Assembly: GCF_038095555.1 (NCBI RefSeq)
Contig: NZ_CP124591.1
Span: forward strand, 806,001-870,000
Origin: Macrococcoides psychrotolerans
GTDB lineage: Bacteria > Bacillota > Bacilli > Staphylococcales > Staphylococcaceae
Length of the DNA stretch: 64,000 bases
Reading direction: 5' to 3'
Part shown: in pieces, positions 15,854-24,763 of the stretch
How the letters are laid out: each line of letters begins with the position of its first letter
Numbering within the stretch: position 1 is the stretch's first letter
The notes under the pieces: model-generated
Told to the model about the DNA's origin: nothing
Seen by the model: the letters and a program-made list of their open reading frames with translations, nothing else
Database searches by the model: none
Position numbers and translations under genes: made by a program

Positions 15854-17191
15854 ATGAAACATATACAAAAGTATCAAGGGAAAAAGGTGCTCGTTCTCGG
15901 ACTTGGAAAAAGTGGCTATGAAACAGCGAAACTGCTGTATCGTCTTGGGGCACAAGTTACGATCAATGACGGTAAAGATGTTTCTCAGACAGAGCAATAT
16001 CGCGAACTGACAGAGATGGGCATTACTATTATCGGAGGCCATCATCCCCTTTCATTGCTTGAAAATACGACGCTCATTGTCAAGAATCCAGGTATTCCTT
16101 ACACATTACCGTTAATAGAACAAGCACAAACATTGAATATTCCTATCATTACTGAAGTAGAATTAGCTTATGAAATTACCGAAAGCTCCATTATCGGTAT
16201 TACGGGTACAAATGGTAAGACGACTGTTACATCCCTCATTGGAGATATGTTTAAATCACATCAACATGCAGGGTTACTATGTGGGAACATTGGTTTTGTA
16301 GCTTCGAAAGTCGCTCAGAATGCAGGCGTTCATGATACGCTTGTTATGGAATTATCATCGTTCCAGCTGATGGGAATTCAAGAATTCAGACCGCATATTG
16401 CGCTCATTACGAATATTTATTCCGCTCATCTGGATTACCATGGTAATCAGCAGAACTATACTGATGCTAAGATGCAGATTATTAAAAATCAGACCAGTGA
16501 AGATTACCTTATATTCAATGATAAGCAACGTACATTGTTGCAAAAATATGATATAAAGTCCAAGGTCGTCTATTTTTCTACTGACGAAAAAGTAGAAGGT
16601 GCGTATATAGATCAAAACAAAGTATATTTCTATGATGAATTTATCATCGATGTGGAAGACATCGTTCTGCCAGGCATACATAACCTTGAAAATGTGCTGG
16701 CAAGTATTGCGGCTGCAAAACTTGCAGGCATAGATAACATTCATATTTGCGATACATTAAAGACGTTTGAAGGGATTAAACATCGTCTGCAGTTTGTAAC
16801 TGAGACAGACGGGGTGAAGTATTACAATGATTCTAAGGCCACGAATACATTAGCAACAAGCTTTGCGCTCGATTCATTCCAGCACCCGATTCATTGGCTT
16901 GCAGGGGGACTGGATAGAGGGAATGGGTTTGAAGAATTAGACACACACATTCATCATGTAAAGCGAATGTATATTTTTGGAGAAACAACTGAAAAACTTA
17001 CAGCTTTTGCAGCGCAGCATCATATCCCTTGTACGATATGCAAAGATGTGACAGATGCAGTGATTAAAACTGCATCATATGTTGAACAAGGTGAGGTAGT
17101 GCTGCTCAGTCCGGCATGTGCCAGCTGGGACCAATATCCTACGTACGAAGTAAGAGGAGAACACTTTATCAGTCAGGTCAAATTAATTTAG
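15854..17191 (+). CDS. murD: UDP-N-acetylmuramoylalanine--D-glutamate ligase
   Basis: Cytoplasmic Mur ligase adding D-glutamate to UDP-MurNAc-L-alanine using ATP. The 445 residues have an N-terminal UDP-binding Rossmann domain (KVLVLGLGKSGYETAKLL), a central ATPase domain with IIGITGTNGKTTVTSL, and a C-terminal domain with HRLQFVTETDGVKYYNDSKATNT and LLSPACASWDQY. Length is typical. Its ATG directly follows the mraY stop with no spacer, and GGAGTG lies inside the end of mraY, so coupling is likely. It precedes divIB as in other staphylococci. Confidence 0.96.
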   Translation: MKHIQKYQGKKVLVLGLGKSGYETAKLLYRLGAQVTINDGKDVSQTEQYRELTEMGITIIGGHHPLSLLENTTLIVKNPGIPYTLPLIEQAQTLNIPIITEVELAYEITESSIIGITGTNGKTTVTSLIGDMFKSHQHAGLLCGNIGFVASKVAQNAGVHDTLVMELSSFQLMGIQEFRPHIALITNIYSAHLDYHGNQQNYTDAKMQIIKNQTSEDYLIFNDKQRTLLQKYDIKSKVVYFSTDEKVEGAYIDQNKVYFYDEFIIDVEDIVLPGIHNLENVLASIAAAKLAGIDNIHICDTLKTFEGIKHRLQFVTETDGVKYYNDSKATNTLATSFALDSFQHPIHWLAGGLDRGNGFEELDTHIHHVKRMYIFGETTEKLTAFAAQHHIPCTICKDVTDAVIKTASYVEQGEVVLLSPACASWDQYPTYEVRGEHFISQVKLI

Positions 17192-17201
17192 AGGTGATAT
17201 G

Positions 17202-18089
17202 ATGGAGGATAAAATTATTCATACACCCCGTTTTGATGAACAAGGAAGAATGCGCAGAAAGAAACGTCAGAGACTGCAACTATTTATCTTCTTAAGCATT
17301 GTTGCAATCGTGTCTTTGATTCTTATCTATATGTTCACGAGTATCAGCTATGTAAAGAAAATATCAGTTAATGATACGTTGATTAACAGTACAAAGACAA
17401 TCAAAGAGAAATCAGGTATTCAGCCTAAAGCGCGTATCTACAGTCTGGATACGAAACAAATTGTGTCAAATATTGAATATCTTGATGGGGTAAAATCAGT
17501 TACTGTCAGACGTCATTTTCCGAATGTAGTCAGTATCAATGTAGAAGAATATGATGTGCTTGGTGTTGTAAAGGATGGTGAGCACTACCATCCTGCACTG
17601 GAGAATGGACAGATTCTACATAAACATAATTACGCTGAGCCATCAGAAGTACCCCTTCTAAATAATTTTAGCAGTAAGGCGCTGAATCAGCTTGTTAAAG
17701 TTTTACGTGCCTCTGATGATGAAATCATCAATCAAATTTCAGAGATTAACTTTATACCGAAAGCAGAAGCTTCTAACCGCGTCCAGTTCTATATGAAAAA
17801 TGGACTGGAGGTTATCGGTGATATGCGTACCATCGACAACAAACTGAATTACTTCCCGGCGATGGCAAGTAAACTCAAAAAAGATAGTAACGGTCGAATA
17901 CTGAAACCAGGTATTATCGATCTTGAGGTCGGAGCAGTATTTATCCCCTATGAATCGAAGCAAGCCGAGGAAAGAAGAATTGAATTAGAAGCAGCGATGG
18001 AAGAACGCTCTCAAAAAGATAAAGCTGAGCTTGAAAAATCTGTAGAAAAACTGAAGAAAGAGTTAAATCAGGTCAAAAAGAACAGCTAA
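17202..18089 (+). CDS. divIB: Cell division protein DivIB/FtsQ
   Basis: Bitopic divisome protein that forms the DivIB-DivIC-FtsL complex. The roughly 295 residues have a basic cytoplasmic region, one membrane helix (about 28-48), a POTRA domain (starting near YVKKISVNDTLIN), a beta domain with RHFPNVVSINVEEYDVLG, and a long charged C-terminal tail rich in E, K and R. Two adjacent ATGs (17199 and 17202) follow GAGGTG; the second has the better spacing. It follows murD by about 10 bases. A promoter-bearing gap separates it from ftsA. Confidence 0.9.
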   Translation: MEDKIIHTPRFDEQGRMRRKKRQRLQLFIFLSIVAIVSLILIYMFTSISYVKKISVNDTLINSTKTIKEKSGIQPKARIYSLDTKQIVSNIEYLDGVKSVTVRRHFPNVVSINVEEYDVLGVVKDGEHYHPALENGQILHKHNYAEPSEVPLLNNFSSKALNQLVKVLRASDDEIINQISEINFIPKAEASNRVQFYMKNGLEVIGDMRTIDNKLNYFPAMASKLKKDSNGRILKPGIIDLEVGAVFIPYESKQAEERRIELEAAMEERSQKDKAELEKSVEKLKKELNQVKKNS

Positions 18090-18132
18090 AGTATAAATTT
18101 TCAAAAAAAAAAGTCTAATATTCATAAAACAG

Positions 18133-18161
18133 TTTATAGTTTTTCAAATAACGACTATAAT
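18133..18161 (+). promoter_or_regulatory. Candidate internal promoter for ftsA-ftsZ
   Basis: A consensus TATAAT at 18156-18161 is 17 bases from a weak -35 candidate TTTATA (18133-18138). The site lies in the 117-bp gap between divIB and ftsA, where an internal dcw promoter is plausible. Confidence 0.45.
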
Positions 18162-18206
18162 AAGAATAGTGTATGACTGAATAAAATGTTTAGGAGGTGC
18201 CTATCG

Positions 18207-19583
18207 ATGGAAGAACATTATTACGTATCAATTGATATCGGTTCATCGAGTGTAAAAGTAGTGGTAGGAGAAAAGTTTCACAATGGCATTAATGTGATAG
18301 GTACAGGCCAGACTTTTACTACAGGTATTAAAAATGGAATGATTGATGATTTTGATGTCGCACAGCATGCGATTAAAGATACAATTAAAAAGGCGCAGAT
18401 TGCCTCAGGAATTGAAATTCAGGATGTTTTCTTAAAGATGCCAATTATCTATTCTGAAATTCATGATGTAGTGCATGAAATTAAATTTGAGGGTGCTTCA
18501 ACTGAAATAACAGGTGAACATATTGAAGATGTTCTGGATGGCATTCGTGCTAAGAATGCTTCAAAAGATATTGAGATTATCGGTGTCTATCCAAAGATGT
18601 TTAAAGTCGATGATCTGCATGAAGTAACGGATCCAAAAGAAATGGTTGCGACACAAAGCCTGGCAGTAGACGCAGGCGTTATCACAATTGAACGCAGTGT
18701 ACTTATCAATATCTTAAAATGCGTCGAAAGCAGTGGCGTGCATGTTCTGGATGTCTATTCTGATGCTTATAACTATCAGCACATCCTGTCACCGACCGAA
18801 ATTGAACTTGGCACGTGTGTCATCGATATTGGTGACCAGTTAACGCAAGTGGCATATTATGAACGCGGTACATTATTTGATGCAGATCATGTTCAGATTG
18901 CAGGGAGTGATATTACTGAAGATATCTCTGAAGAACTGAATATTACATTTGATGAAGCTGAAAAAGTTAAAGAACAATATGGACATGCGTTCTATGACCT
19001 GGCGAGCGAACAAGATGTATTTAACGTTACGCAGATTGACGCCGAATCCCCTGTGAGTTTCAGTCAGAAGGATCTGAGCGATATTATCGAAGGTACAGCG
19101 GAAGAAATCTTCCTTGAAGTATTTGAATTACTGCAGGAAATGGGATTAAATAAAATTAACGGTGGCTTTGTACTTACAGGCGGAACCAGTAATATGCTCG
19201 GAATTAAGGAATTACTTTCAGATATGGTAAGCGAGAAGGTAAGAATTCATATTCCACAACAGATGGGCATTAGAAAGCCTGAATTTACTTCAGCAATCTC
19301 GACAATCAACAGCGGTATAGTATTTGATGAATTATTAGATTATGTTACAATTAATAATCATGATGTGCCTTCAGAAACAGAAGAACAACCAGTTGAAGCT
19401 GAGCCGAAGAAAAGCGCATTAGATGGATTATTCAAACGTAAGAAAGACAATGTTGAAACGCGTGTCTATACTTCTAAAGAAGAAACGAAGGCTGCACCAG
19501 CAGAAAGTCATCAAGATGCGCTTGACAATGATGAAGAAAAACCAAGTATGATGAAAAGGATAATGAAATCATTATTTGATTAA
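18207..19583 (+). CDS. ftsA: Cell division protein FtsA
   Basis: Actin-like ATPase that tethers FtsZ to the membrane. The 458 residues begin MEEHYYVSIDIGSSSVKVVVGE, the phosphate-1 region. Other actin-fold blocks include GTCVIDIGDQLTQVAYYERG (phosphate 2) and GGFVLTGGTSNMLGI (adenosine site). A variable acidic linker leads to the amphipathic membrane-targeting helix at the end, PSMMKRIMKSLFD. I start it at 18207, seven bases after AGGAGGT; a frame extending to ATG 18186 would contain that ribosome site and is unlikely. ftsZ follows 32 bp later. Confidence 0.95.
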   Translation: MEEHYYVSIDIGSSSVKVVVGEKFHNGINVIGTGQTFTTGIKNGMIDDFDVAQHAIKDTIKKAQIASGIEIQDVFLKMPIIYSEIHDVVHEIKFEGASTEITGEHIEDVLDGIRAKNASKDIEIIGVYPKMFKVDDLHEVTDPKEMVATQSLAVDAGVITIERSVLINILKCVESSGVHVLDVYSDAYNYQHILSPTEIELGTCVIDIGDQLTQVAYYERGTLFDADHVQIAGSDITEDISEELNITFDEAEKVKEQYGHAFYDLASEQDVFNVTQIDAESPVSFSQKDLSDIIEGTAEEIFLEVFELLQEMGLNKINGGFVLTGGTSNMLGIKELLSDMVSEKVRIHIPQQMGIRKPEFTSAISTINSGIVFDELLDYVTINNHDVPSETEEQPVEAEPKKSALDGLFKRKKDNVETRVYTSKEETKAAPAESHQDALDNDEEKPSMMKRIMKSLFD

Positions 19584-19615
19584 AATGGCCATTTAAAATA
19601 TTAGGAGGAAAAACA

Positions 19616-20749
19616 ATGTTAGAATTTGAACAAGGCTTTAATCACTTAGCAACTTTAAAAGTTATCGGTGTTGGTGGAGGCGGTAACAATGCCGTCAACC
19701 GAATGATCGATCACGGTATGAACAACGTAGAATTTATTGCGATTAATACGGATGGCCAGGCTTTAAACTTATCTAAAGCTGAATCAAAGATTCAAATTGG
19801 TGAAAAGTTAACACGTGGACTTGGTGCAGGTGCAAACCCTGAAATCGGTAAGAAAGCCGCAGAAGAATCACGTGAACAAATTGAAGATGCAATCCAAGGA
19901 GCGGATATGGTATTCGTTACTGCTGGGATGGGTGGCGGAACAGGAACTGGTGCTGCACCTGTTGTTGCTAAGATTGCCAAAGAGATGGGGGCATTAACCG
20001 TTGGTGTTGTGACACGTCCATTCTCATTTGAAGGTCGTAAACGTCAGACACAGGCTGCTGCCGGTGTTGAAGCAATGAAAGCGGCAGTTGACACATTAAT
20101 CGTCATTCCAAATGATCGTCTATTAGATATCGTTGATAAGTCAACGCCGATGATGGAAGCATTTAAAGAAGCGGATAACGTATTACGTCAAGGGGTACAA
20201 GGGATCTCAGATTTAATCGCGGTATCTGGGGAAGTGAACCTAGACTTCGCAGACGTTAAAACAATCATGAGTAACCAAGGTTCAGCACTGATGGGTATTG
20301 GTGTATCAAGCGGTGAAAACCGTGCAATCGAAGCAGCTAAAAAGGCAATCTCTTCTCCATTGCTTGAAACGTCAATCGTTGGTGCTCAAGGGGTTCTAAT
20401 GAATATTACCGGCGGAGAATCATTGACTTTATTCGAAGCACAAGAAGCGGCAGATATCGTTCAGGACGCAGCTGACGAAGATGTAAATATGATTTTCGGT
20501 ACGGTTATTAATCCGGAATTACAAGATGAAATCGTTGTAACAGTTATTGCAACAGGATTTAATGACAAACCGACACGTTCGGTATCTCCTGCAAGCTCAT
20601 TTGGTCATTCAGCACCAGCACCTGAGCGTGAAGTGCGCAATGAAACACCCGTACAGGAAACAAGAGAGCGTCAATCAAACGATGAAGGACTAGATGTACC
20701 AAGCTTTATTCGAGATCGTGGTTCAAGAACACGTCGATCAAGAAGATAA
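19616..20749 (+). CDS. ftsZ: Cell division protein FtsZ
   Basis: Tubulin-like GTPase that forms the Z ring. The 377 residues show the N-terminal VGGGGNNAVNRMI block, the tubulin signature GGGTGTGAAP (about residues 107-116), the T7 loop region NLDFADVKTIM, and a C-terminal linker rich in P, E and R. It ends with the conserved peptide DVPSFIRDRG that binds FtsA and SepF, followed by a basic RTRRSRR tail. Codon use is highly biased, as expected for an abundant protein. AGGAGG precedes the start. A terminator hairpin follows, between ftsZ and pgeF. Confidence 0.98.
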   Translation: MLEFEQGFNHLATLKVIGVGGGGNNAVNRMIDHGMNNVEFIAINTDGQALNLSKAESKIQIGEKLTRGLGAGANPEIGKKAAEESREQIEDAIQGADMVFVTAGMGGGTGTGAAPVVAKIAKEMGALTVGVVTRPFSFEGRKRQTQAAAGVEAMKAAVDTLIVIPNDRLLDIVDKSTPMMEAFKEADNVLRQGVQGISDLIAVSGEVNLDFADVKTIMSNQGSALMGIGVSSGENRAIEAAKKAISSPLLETSIVGAQGVLMNITGGESLTLFEAQEAADIVQDAADEDVNMIFGTVINPELQDEIVVTVIATGFNDKPTRSVSPASSFGHSAPAPEREVRNETPVQETRERQSNDEGLDVPSFIRDRGSRTRRSRR

Positions 20750-20765
20750 TGAAGGCTTTAATATT

Positions 20766-20800
20766 AGGAGTGGACCATTCTCATGTTCCACTCCTTTTTC
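20766..20800 (+). terminator. Intrinsic terminator after ftsZ
   Basis: AGGAGTGGA pairs with TCCACTCCT around a 12-base loop, followed by TTTTTC. It lies between ftsZ and pgeF and may reduce read-through into the downstream genes. Confidence 0.75.
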
Positions 20801-20816
20801 AATATTGGGGGTCGTT

Positions 20817-21623
20817 ATGGATATATTTAAGAGAAAAGCTGTTACGTTTAACTATAAGGATGATGAACATATAATTGGTATTACAGGTCGCAATGGTGGT
20901 GTCAGTGACTATCCAGAGCTTTCTTTGAATATGGCAAGATATATAGAAGATGCACCAGAAAATGTATCTCGCAATCAACATCGTGTTGCTCAAGAAATCA
21001 ATTTTGATACTTCAAAGTGGGTCTTTCCAATTCAAAAGCACGGAACTCATATTAAAGAAGTTTCATTAGAAGACAGAGGGATAAATATTACTGAATTGAC
21101 CACTGCTCTGGACGATGTGGATGGCCTCTATACATATGATAGAGAAGTATTATTGACCATGTGTTTTGCAGATTGTGTACCCATCTATATCTATAGTGTG
21201 ACCGATAACTTTATCGCGCTCGGACATGCGGGTTGGCGTGGTACTGTAGGAATGATCACCGAAAAGCTCATTAATGTATATAAAGGTGATAAGACACATC
21301 TGCATTGTGTGATCGGGCCTTCGATTAGTGGCAAGGCATATGTCGTTAATGATGAGATTAGAGCAAAGTTTATGTCACTGAATCTCCAGCTGGAAGATTG
21401 CTTTATACCGAATGGTGATATGTATGAAATAGAGCTGAAAGAAATCAATAGGCGTATCGCGCAGCATGCTGGTATTGCCGCTTCGCATATCCATGTCTCA
21501 CAGCGCTGTACCTCAACTGGAAATGAGGATTTCTTCTCATATCGAAAAGAAGCAGGTAATACCGGCAGGATGTTAGCTTATATCGGAAAGAGGGATGACA
21601 ATGGAAGTCAGAAAGAATCTTGA
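20817..21623 (+). CDS. pgeF: PgeF/YlmD family protein (multicopper-oxidase-fold purine nucleoside phosphorylase)
   Basis: YfiH/YlmD-family enzyme, known as peptidoglycan editing factor and in other bacteria shown to act on purine nucleosides. The 268 residues contain WVFPIQKHGTHIKEV, DGLYTYDREVLLTMCFADCVPI with the conserved Cys, and LGHAGWRGTVGMI with the conserved His. The end includes SQRCTSTGNEDFFSYRKEAGNTGRM, which also fits the family zinc site. I start it at 20817 behind GGGGGT; the frame stays open back into ftsZ, but that part overlaps the terminator. It overlaps the next gene by a short stretch. Confidence 0.9.
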   Translation: MDIFKRKAVTFNYKDDEHIIGITGRNGGVSDYPELSLNMARYIEDAPENVSRNQHRVAQEINFDTSKWVFPIQKHGTHIKEVSLEDRGINITELTTALDDVDGLYTYDREVLLTMCFADCVPIYIYSVTDNFIALGHAGWRGTVGMITEKLINVYKGDKTHLHCVIGPSISGKAYVVNDEIRAKFMSLNLQLEDCFIPNGDMYEIELKEINRRIAQHAGIAASHIHVSQRCTSTGNEDFFSYRKEAGNTGRMLAYIGKRDDNGSQKES

Positions 21624-22263
21624 CACAATTAAACAGGAAATTGAAAGTGCACTTCAGAAATCTGATGATCACAAAGCTCCGACTATTATTGCAGTGACAA
21701 AATATGTTACAATAGACCGAGCAAAAGAGGCGATGGAAGCAGGTATCTGTCATCTTGGCGAGAATAGAATTGAAGGCTTCCTGGAAAAGCGTGAAGCTTT
21801 AGGTGATGCGACGATGCACTTTATAGGCACATTGCAATCACGTAAAGTTAAGGAGGTCATCAATCAGGTGGATTATCTGCATTCACTTGACCGATTGTCT
21901 CTTGCAAAGGAAATTGACAAACGTGCTGAAAAGACGATCAAATGTTTTGTACAGGTAAATGTTAGCGATGAACAGAGTAAACACGGAATTAAGAGAGATG
22001 AAGTGATGGACTTTATTCATGCTTTAGCATCTTATAGTCAAATTGAAGTGGTTGGCTTAATGACGATGGCGCCAGCAGATGCAGATGAATCAGAACTAAG
22101 AACATATTTTAAGGCGATGAAGCAGCTGCAGCTGGAGGTTCAGGATGCACACCTATCTTATGCACCATGTACAGAATTATCTATGGGCATGAGTAATGAT
22201 TATCAGATTGCAGTAGAAGAAGGTGCGACGTTTATTCGTATCGGTACGAAGCTCGTCGGTTAG
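21601..22263 (+). CDS. ylmE: PLP homeostasis protein YggS/YlmE
   Basis: Pyridoxal-5'-phosphate-binding protein of the YggS/PLPBP family, which keeps free PLP in balance and has no known enzymatic reaction. The 220 residues include IIAVTKYV, where the lysine should hold PLP, followed by HLGENRIEGFLEKREAL, MHFIGTLQSRKVK, and LSMGMSNDYQIAVEEGATFIRIGTKLVG, all family signatures. Two in-frame ATGs (21595, 21601) lie behind AGAGGG; the second has proper spacing. It overlaps pgeF and precedes sepF by nine bases, in the usual order. Confidence 0.92.
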   Translation: MEVRKNLDTIKQEIESALQKSDDHKAPTIIAVTKYVTIDRAKEAMEAGICHLGENRIEGFLEKREALGDATMHFIGTLQSRKVKEVINQVDYLHSLDRLSLAKEIDKRAEKTIKCFVQVNVSDEQSKHGIKRDEVMDFIHALASYSQIEVVGLMTMAPADADESELRTYFKAMKQLQLEVQDAHLSYAPCTELSMGMSNDYQIAVEEGATFIRIGTKLVG

Positions 22264-22272
22264 GAGGATATA

Positions 22273-22794
22273 ATGGCTTTTAAAGATGTATTTAAAGGAT
22301 TCTTTGCATATGAAGATGAAGAAGATTATGTAGAGGAACAAAGTGACAAAGTAAGAGAACCTGCGCAAAAAAAGGTTGTCAAAGAAACTTATGTTCCTGA
22401 AAAAAAGGTTGTACGTACAGAAAGTTTCCAAAAACAATCGAAACCTAAGATGAAAGTGAATGAAGAAAAAGTGACGAAAGCGAATGTTGTTAATATGCAT
22501 GATGATATAATGAATGTAAGCTCAAAAGTATGTTTGTTTGAACCGCGCGTATTCTCAGACACACAAGATATTGCAGATGAATTAAAGAATAGACGTGCAA
22601 CGCTCGTAAATCTGCAGCGAATCGATAAAATATCAGCAAAGCGTATTATCGATTTCTTAAGTGGTACAGTGTATGCTATTGGCGGAGATATACAGCGTAT
22701 CGGTCAGGATATCTTTTTGTGTACACCTGACAACGTTGAAGTGGCAGGTACGATAACAGAAATGCTAGAGGCACCAGAAGAGGAGAATGAATGA
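22273..22794 (+). CDS. sepF: Cell division protein SepF
   Basis: Membrane-associated divisome protein that bundles FtsZ and anchors it. The 173 residues have an N-terminal amphipathic segment (FKDVFKGFFAYE) for membrane binding and a charged variable linker (about 15-75). The conserved SepF core follows (about 80-165), with VCLFEPRVFSDTQDIADELKNRRATLVNLQRI and DFLSGTVYAIGGDIQRIG. AGGAGG lies before the start. The stop overlaps the ylmG start by four bases (ATGA). Confidence 0.94.
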   Translation: MAFKDVFKGFFAYEDEEDYVEEQSDKVREPAQKKVVKETYVPEKKVVRTESFQKQSKPKMKVNEEKVTKANVVNMHDDIMNVSSKVCLFEPRVFSDTQDIADELKNRRATLVNLQRIDKISAKRIIDFLSGTVYAIGGDIQRIGQDIFLCTPDNVEVAGTITEMLEAPEEENE

Positions 22795-23084
22795 GTACAT
22801 ATATGATTGTTTATAATCTATTTAATTTTTTAATGCTATTTTTAGAAATATTTTACTGGGGCATGATCATCTACTTCTTTATGTCATGGCTGCCAGGAGC
22901 AAGAGAATCAAAGATTGGTCGCATGATGAGTAAGGTATATGAGCCGATACTAGAACCCTTTAGAAGAGTGATTCCGCCACTAGGTATGTTTGATGTTTCG
23001 TCAATAGCGGCATTGATTGTTTTGCGCTTTTTCATGAAAGGCATCGCAGCGATATTCACCATCATATTAAACAGTTTGGCATAA
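22791..23084 (+). CDS. ylmG: YggT/YlmG family membrane protein
   Basis: Small membrane protein of 97 residues with two hydrophobic segments (about 6-32 and 66-95). The conserved YFFMSWLPGARESKIGRMMSKVYEPILEPFRRVIPPLGMFDVS lies between them (positions about 28-70). YggT proteins are linked to membrane and division organisation, but their activity is unknown. It overlaps sepF by four bases and is separated from ylmH by a 74-bp gap with a long hairpin. Confidence 0.9.
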   Translation: MSTYMIVYNLFNFLMLFLEIFYWGMIIYFFMSWLPGARESKIGRMMSKVYEPILEPFRRVIPPLGMFDVSSIAALIVLRFFMKGIAAIFTIILNSLA

Positions 23085-23088
23085 GTCG

Positions 23089-23134
23089 TACCGGTTATGA
23101 TAGCTTTGTTACTTATAAACTATTATGACCGGTA
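23089..23134 (+). other. Imperfect hairpin between ylmG and ylmH
   Basis: TACCGGTTATGATAG (23089-23103) can pair with CTATTATGACCGGTA (23120-23134) as a 15-bp stem with two G-U pairs and a 16-base loop. No U-run follows, so it is not a normal terminator. It may be an RNA-processing or attenuation element. Confidence 0.5.
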
Positions 23135-23158
23135 AATTATGTTTGGGAAAGGGAATTT

Positions 23159-23932
23159 ATGAGTATTTATCAGCATTTCAGATATGAAGAAATTGATACT
23201 GTTAAAGTATTGGAAGACCTGGTCGCACAGGCAAAAAGCCAGTATGCACCAATACTCACGCACTTTTTAGATCCAAGACAGCAGTTTATTTTAACGACGC
23301 TCGTCAACAGAACGGATTTAAACGTATCTTTTTATGGTGGAAGTGGCGAAAGAGAACGTGTCCGTGCACTCATTTATCCAGAATACTATGAAGTACAGCA
23401 AGAAGATTTCGAGGTTAGTGCCTTTAAAGTGAAATATGCACAGAAGTTTGTAACGTTAACCCATCGCAACGTTCTTGGTGCACTCATGCAACTTGGATTT
23501 AAACGTGAGTATCTCGGGGATATAATTACAGGTGACGAATTACAGATTGTAATTGCCTCTCATTTGAATGATTATCTAGTACAGCATCTGACAAAACTTA
23601 AAGGATCAACCGTAAAACTTATTGCGATAGATGCAGATACATTGAATGAGGCCGTTGAAACATATCAATCACATCATGCCACAGTTTCTAGTTTAAGGCT
23701 CGATGTGGTTGTTGCTGAAATGATGCGTAAATCAAGAGCGATAGCACAAAAGCATATCGAAGCAGGTCATATTAAGGTAAATCATGTTATAATAGATAAA
23801 GTAAGCTTCGTTATTGCGTCTGGGGATACACTCTCAATTAAAGGCTATGGTCGTGCGCAGCTTACTGAAATAGGAGATTTAACGAAAAAGAATAAAAACC
23901 GAATTACATATAAAACATTATTTAATCAATAG
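23159..23932 (+). CDS. ylmH: S4-domain RNA-binding protein YlmH
   Basis: RNA-binding protein of 257 residues. Homologues in Bacillus bind ribosomes and tRNA-like RNA and act in ribosome rescue; the gene is also tied to division by position. Conserved blocks are FLDPRQQFILTTLVNR, FYGGSGERERVRALIYPEYY, THRNVLGALMQLGFKREYLGDI, and a C-terminal S4 domain (about 183-240) with SRAIAQKHIEAGHIKVNH. Length is typical. A GGGAAAGGG site precedes the ATG. divIVA follows 14 bases later. Confidence 0.9.
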   Translation: MSIYQHFRYEEIDTVKVLEDLVAQAKSQYAPILTHFLDPRQQFILTTLVNRTDLNVSFYGGSGERERVRALIYPEYYEVQQEDFEVSAFKVKYAQKFVTLTHRNVLGALMQLGFKREYLGDIITGDELQIVIASHLNDYLVQHLTKLKGSTVKLIAIDADTLNEAVETYQSHHATVSSLRLDVVVAEMMRKSRAIAQKHIEAGHIKVNHVIIDKVSFVIASGDTLSIKGYGRAQLTEIGDLTKKNKNRITYKTLFNQ

Positions 23933-23946
23933 TACGAGGTGAGACA

Positions 23947-24513
23947 ATGAAATATAGTCCAGAAGAAATTAAGTTAAAACAGTTCAACGTAGTACATAAA
24001 GGTCTGAATGAAAATGAAGTCCGTAACTATCTGGAAGAATTAAGCAATGAACTTGAAACATTACGTCGCGAAAAGAAGATGCTGGAACAGCTGATTGCTG
24101 ATAAAGACGAGAATATCAATCGTTTTAAGAATGTAGAGAATACGATTTCTGATGCTATCCTAGTCGCACAACGTGCAGGCGATGAAATTAAGGCAGCTGC
24201 AGGCATGCAGGCAGATGTCATTATTAAGGATGCAAAAAGTCATGCAGATCTCATCGTGAATGATGCTATGCAAAAAGCGCGTGAAATTGCTTATCAGACA
24301 GAAGATATGAAGCGCCAATCTAAGATTTTCAGATCACGTTTCCAGCTGTTAGTTGAAGCGCAGCTAGACCTTCTTAAAACTGAAGACTGGGATTATTTGC
24401 TTAACTATGAACTGGATACACGTCCATTACAAGAAGATGCTGCCCCTCAAATAGATCCAGCTGTAAATCAAGGTGGCGGATCAGTAGATAAAAATGAAAT
24501 TTCTGAAAACTAG
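23947..24513 (+). CDS. divIVA: Cell division initiation protein DivIVA
   Basis: Coiled-coil protein that recognises negatively curved membrane at poles and septa. The 188 residues begin MKYSPEEIKLKQFNVVHKG, the membrane-binding N-terminal domain. They continue with YLEELSNELETLRREKKMLEQLI and further heptad-rich helix to about residue 135. The end is a variable acidic, glycine-containing tail. It closes the dcw cluster before the T-box leader of ileS. GAGGTGAGACA precedes the start. Confidence 0.93.
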   Translation: MKYSPEEIKLKQFNVVHKGLNENEVRNYLEELSNELETLRREKKMLEQLIADKDENINRFKNVENTISDAILVAQRAGDEIKAAAGMQADVIIKDAKSHADLIVNDAMQKAREIAYQTEDMKRQSKIFRSRFQLLVEAQLDLLKTEDWDYLLNYELDTRPLQEDAAPQIDPAVNQGGGSVDKNEISEN

Positions 24514-24524
24514 GACTTACGTTT

Positions 24525-24755
24525 TTTAAAGTTTCATGTTAATATTAGAAATAACAAACATGTAGAACCGGATTGAAGTCCTGTTATGAAAGCGAACGAG
24601 GGATAGTGTGAGCCTTGGCATAACGCCTTTAATCAGATCACTCTACTCAAAAAAATCATACTAAACATAAAGCGAGCTCTGTAAGAGTTAATCCAGGTGG
24701 TACCGCGGCAATTGTCGTCCTGATTAATGATTATAGACTCGCTTTTTTTAAAGGA
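24525..24755 (+). promoter_or_regulatory. T-box leader of ileS
   Basis: Transcription-attenuating leader that senses uncharged tRNA-Ile. The T-box sequence AGGTGGTACCGCGG is at 24695-24708, within the antiterminator region. A terminator stem pairs AAAGCGAG (from 24669) with CTCGCTTT (from 24738), followed by a T run. Upstream stem I sequence contains ATC at 24637-24639 in the context AGATCACTC, a good candidate for the isoleucine specifier codon (inferred). The leader ends just before the ileS ribosome site. Confidence 0.92.
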
Positions 24756-24763
24756 GAAGAACT

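Noticed and set aside
16355..16744. 129-residue frame antisense to murD
   Set aside because: Fully inside a conserved gene, no ribosome site, and the composition is typical of a shadow frame.
20694..20816. Upstream extension of pgeF into ftsZ
   Set aside because: It spans the ftsZ terminator hairpin and lacks family similarity; ATG 20817 has its own ribosome site.
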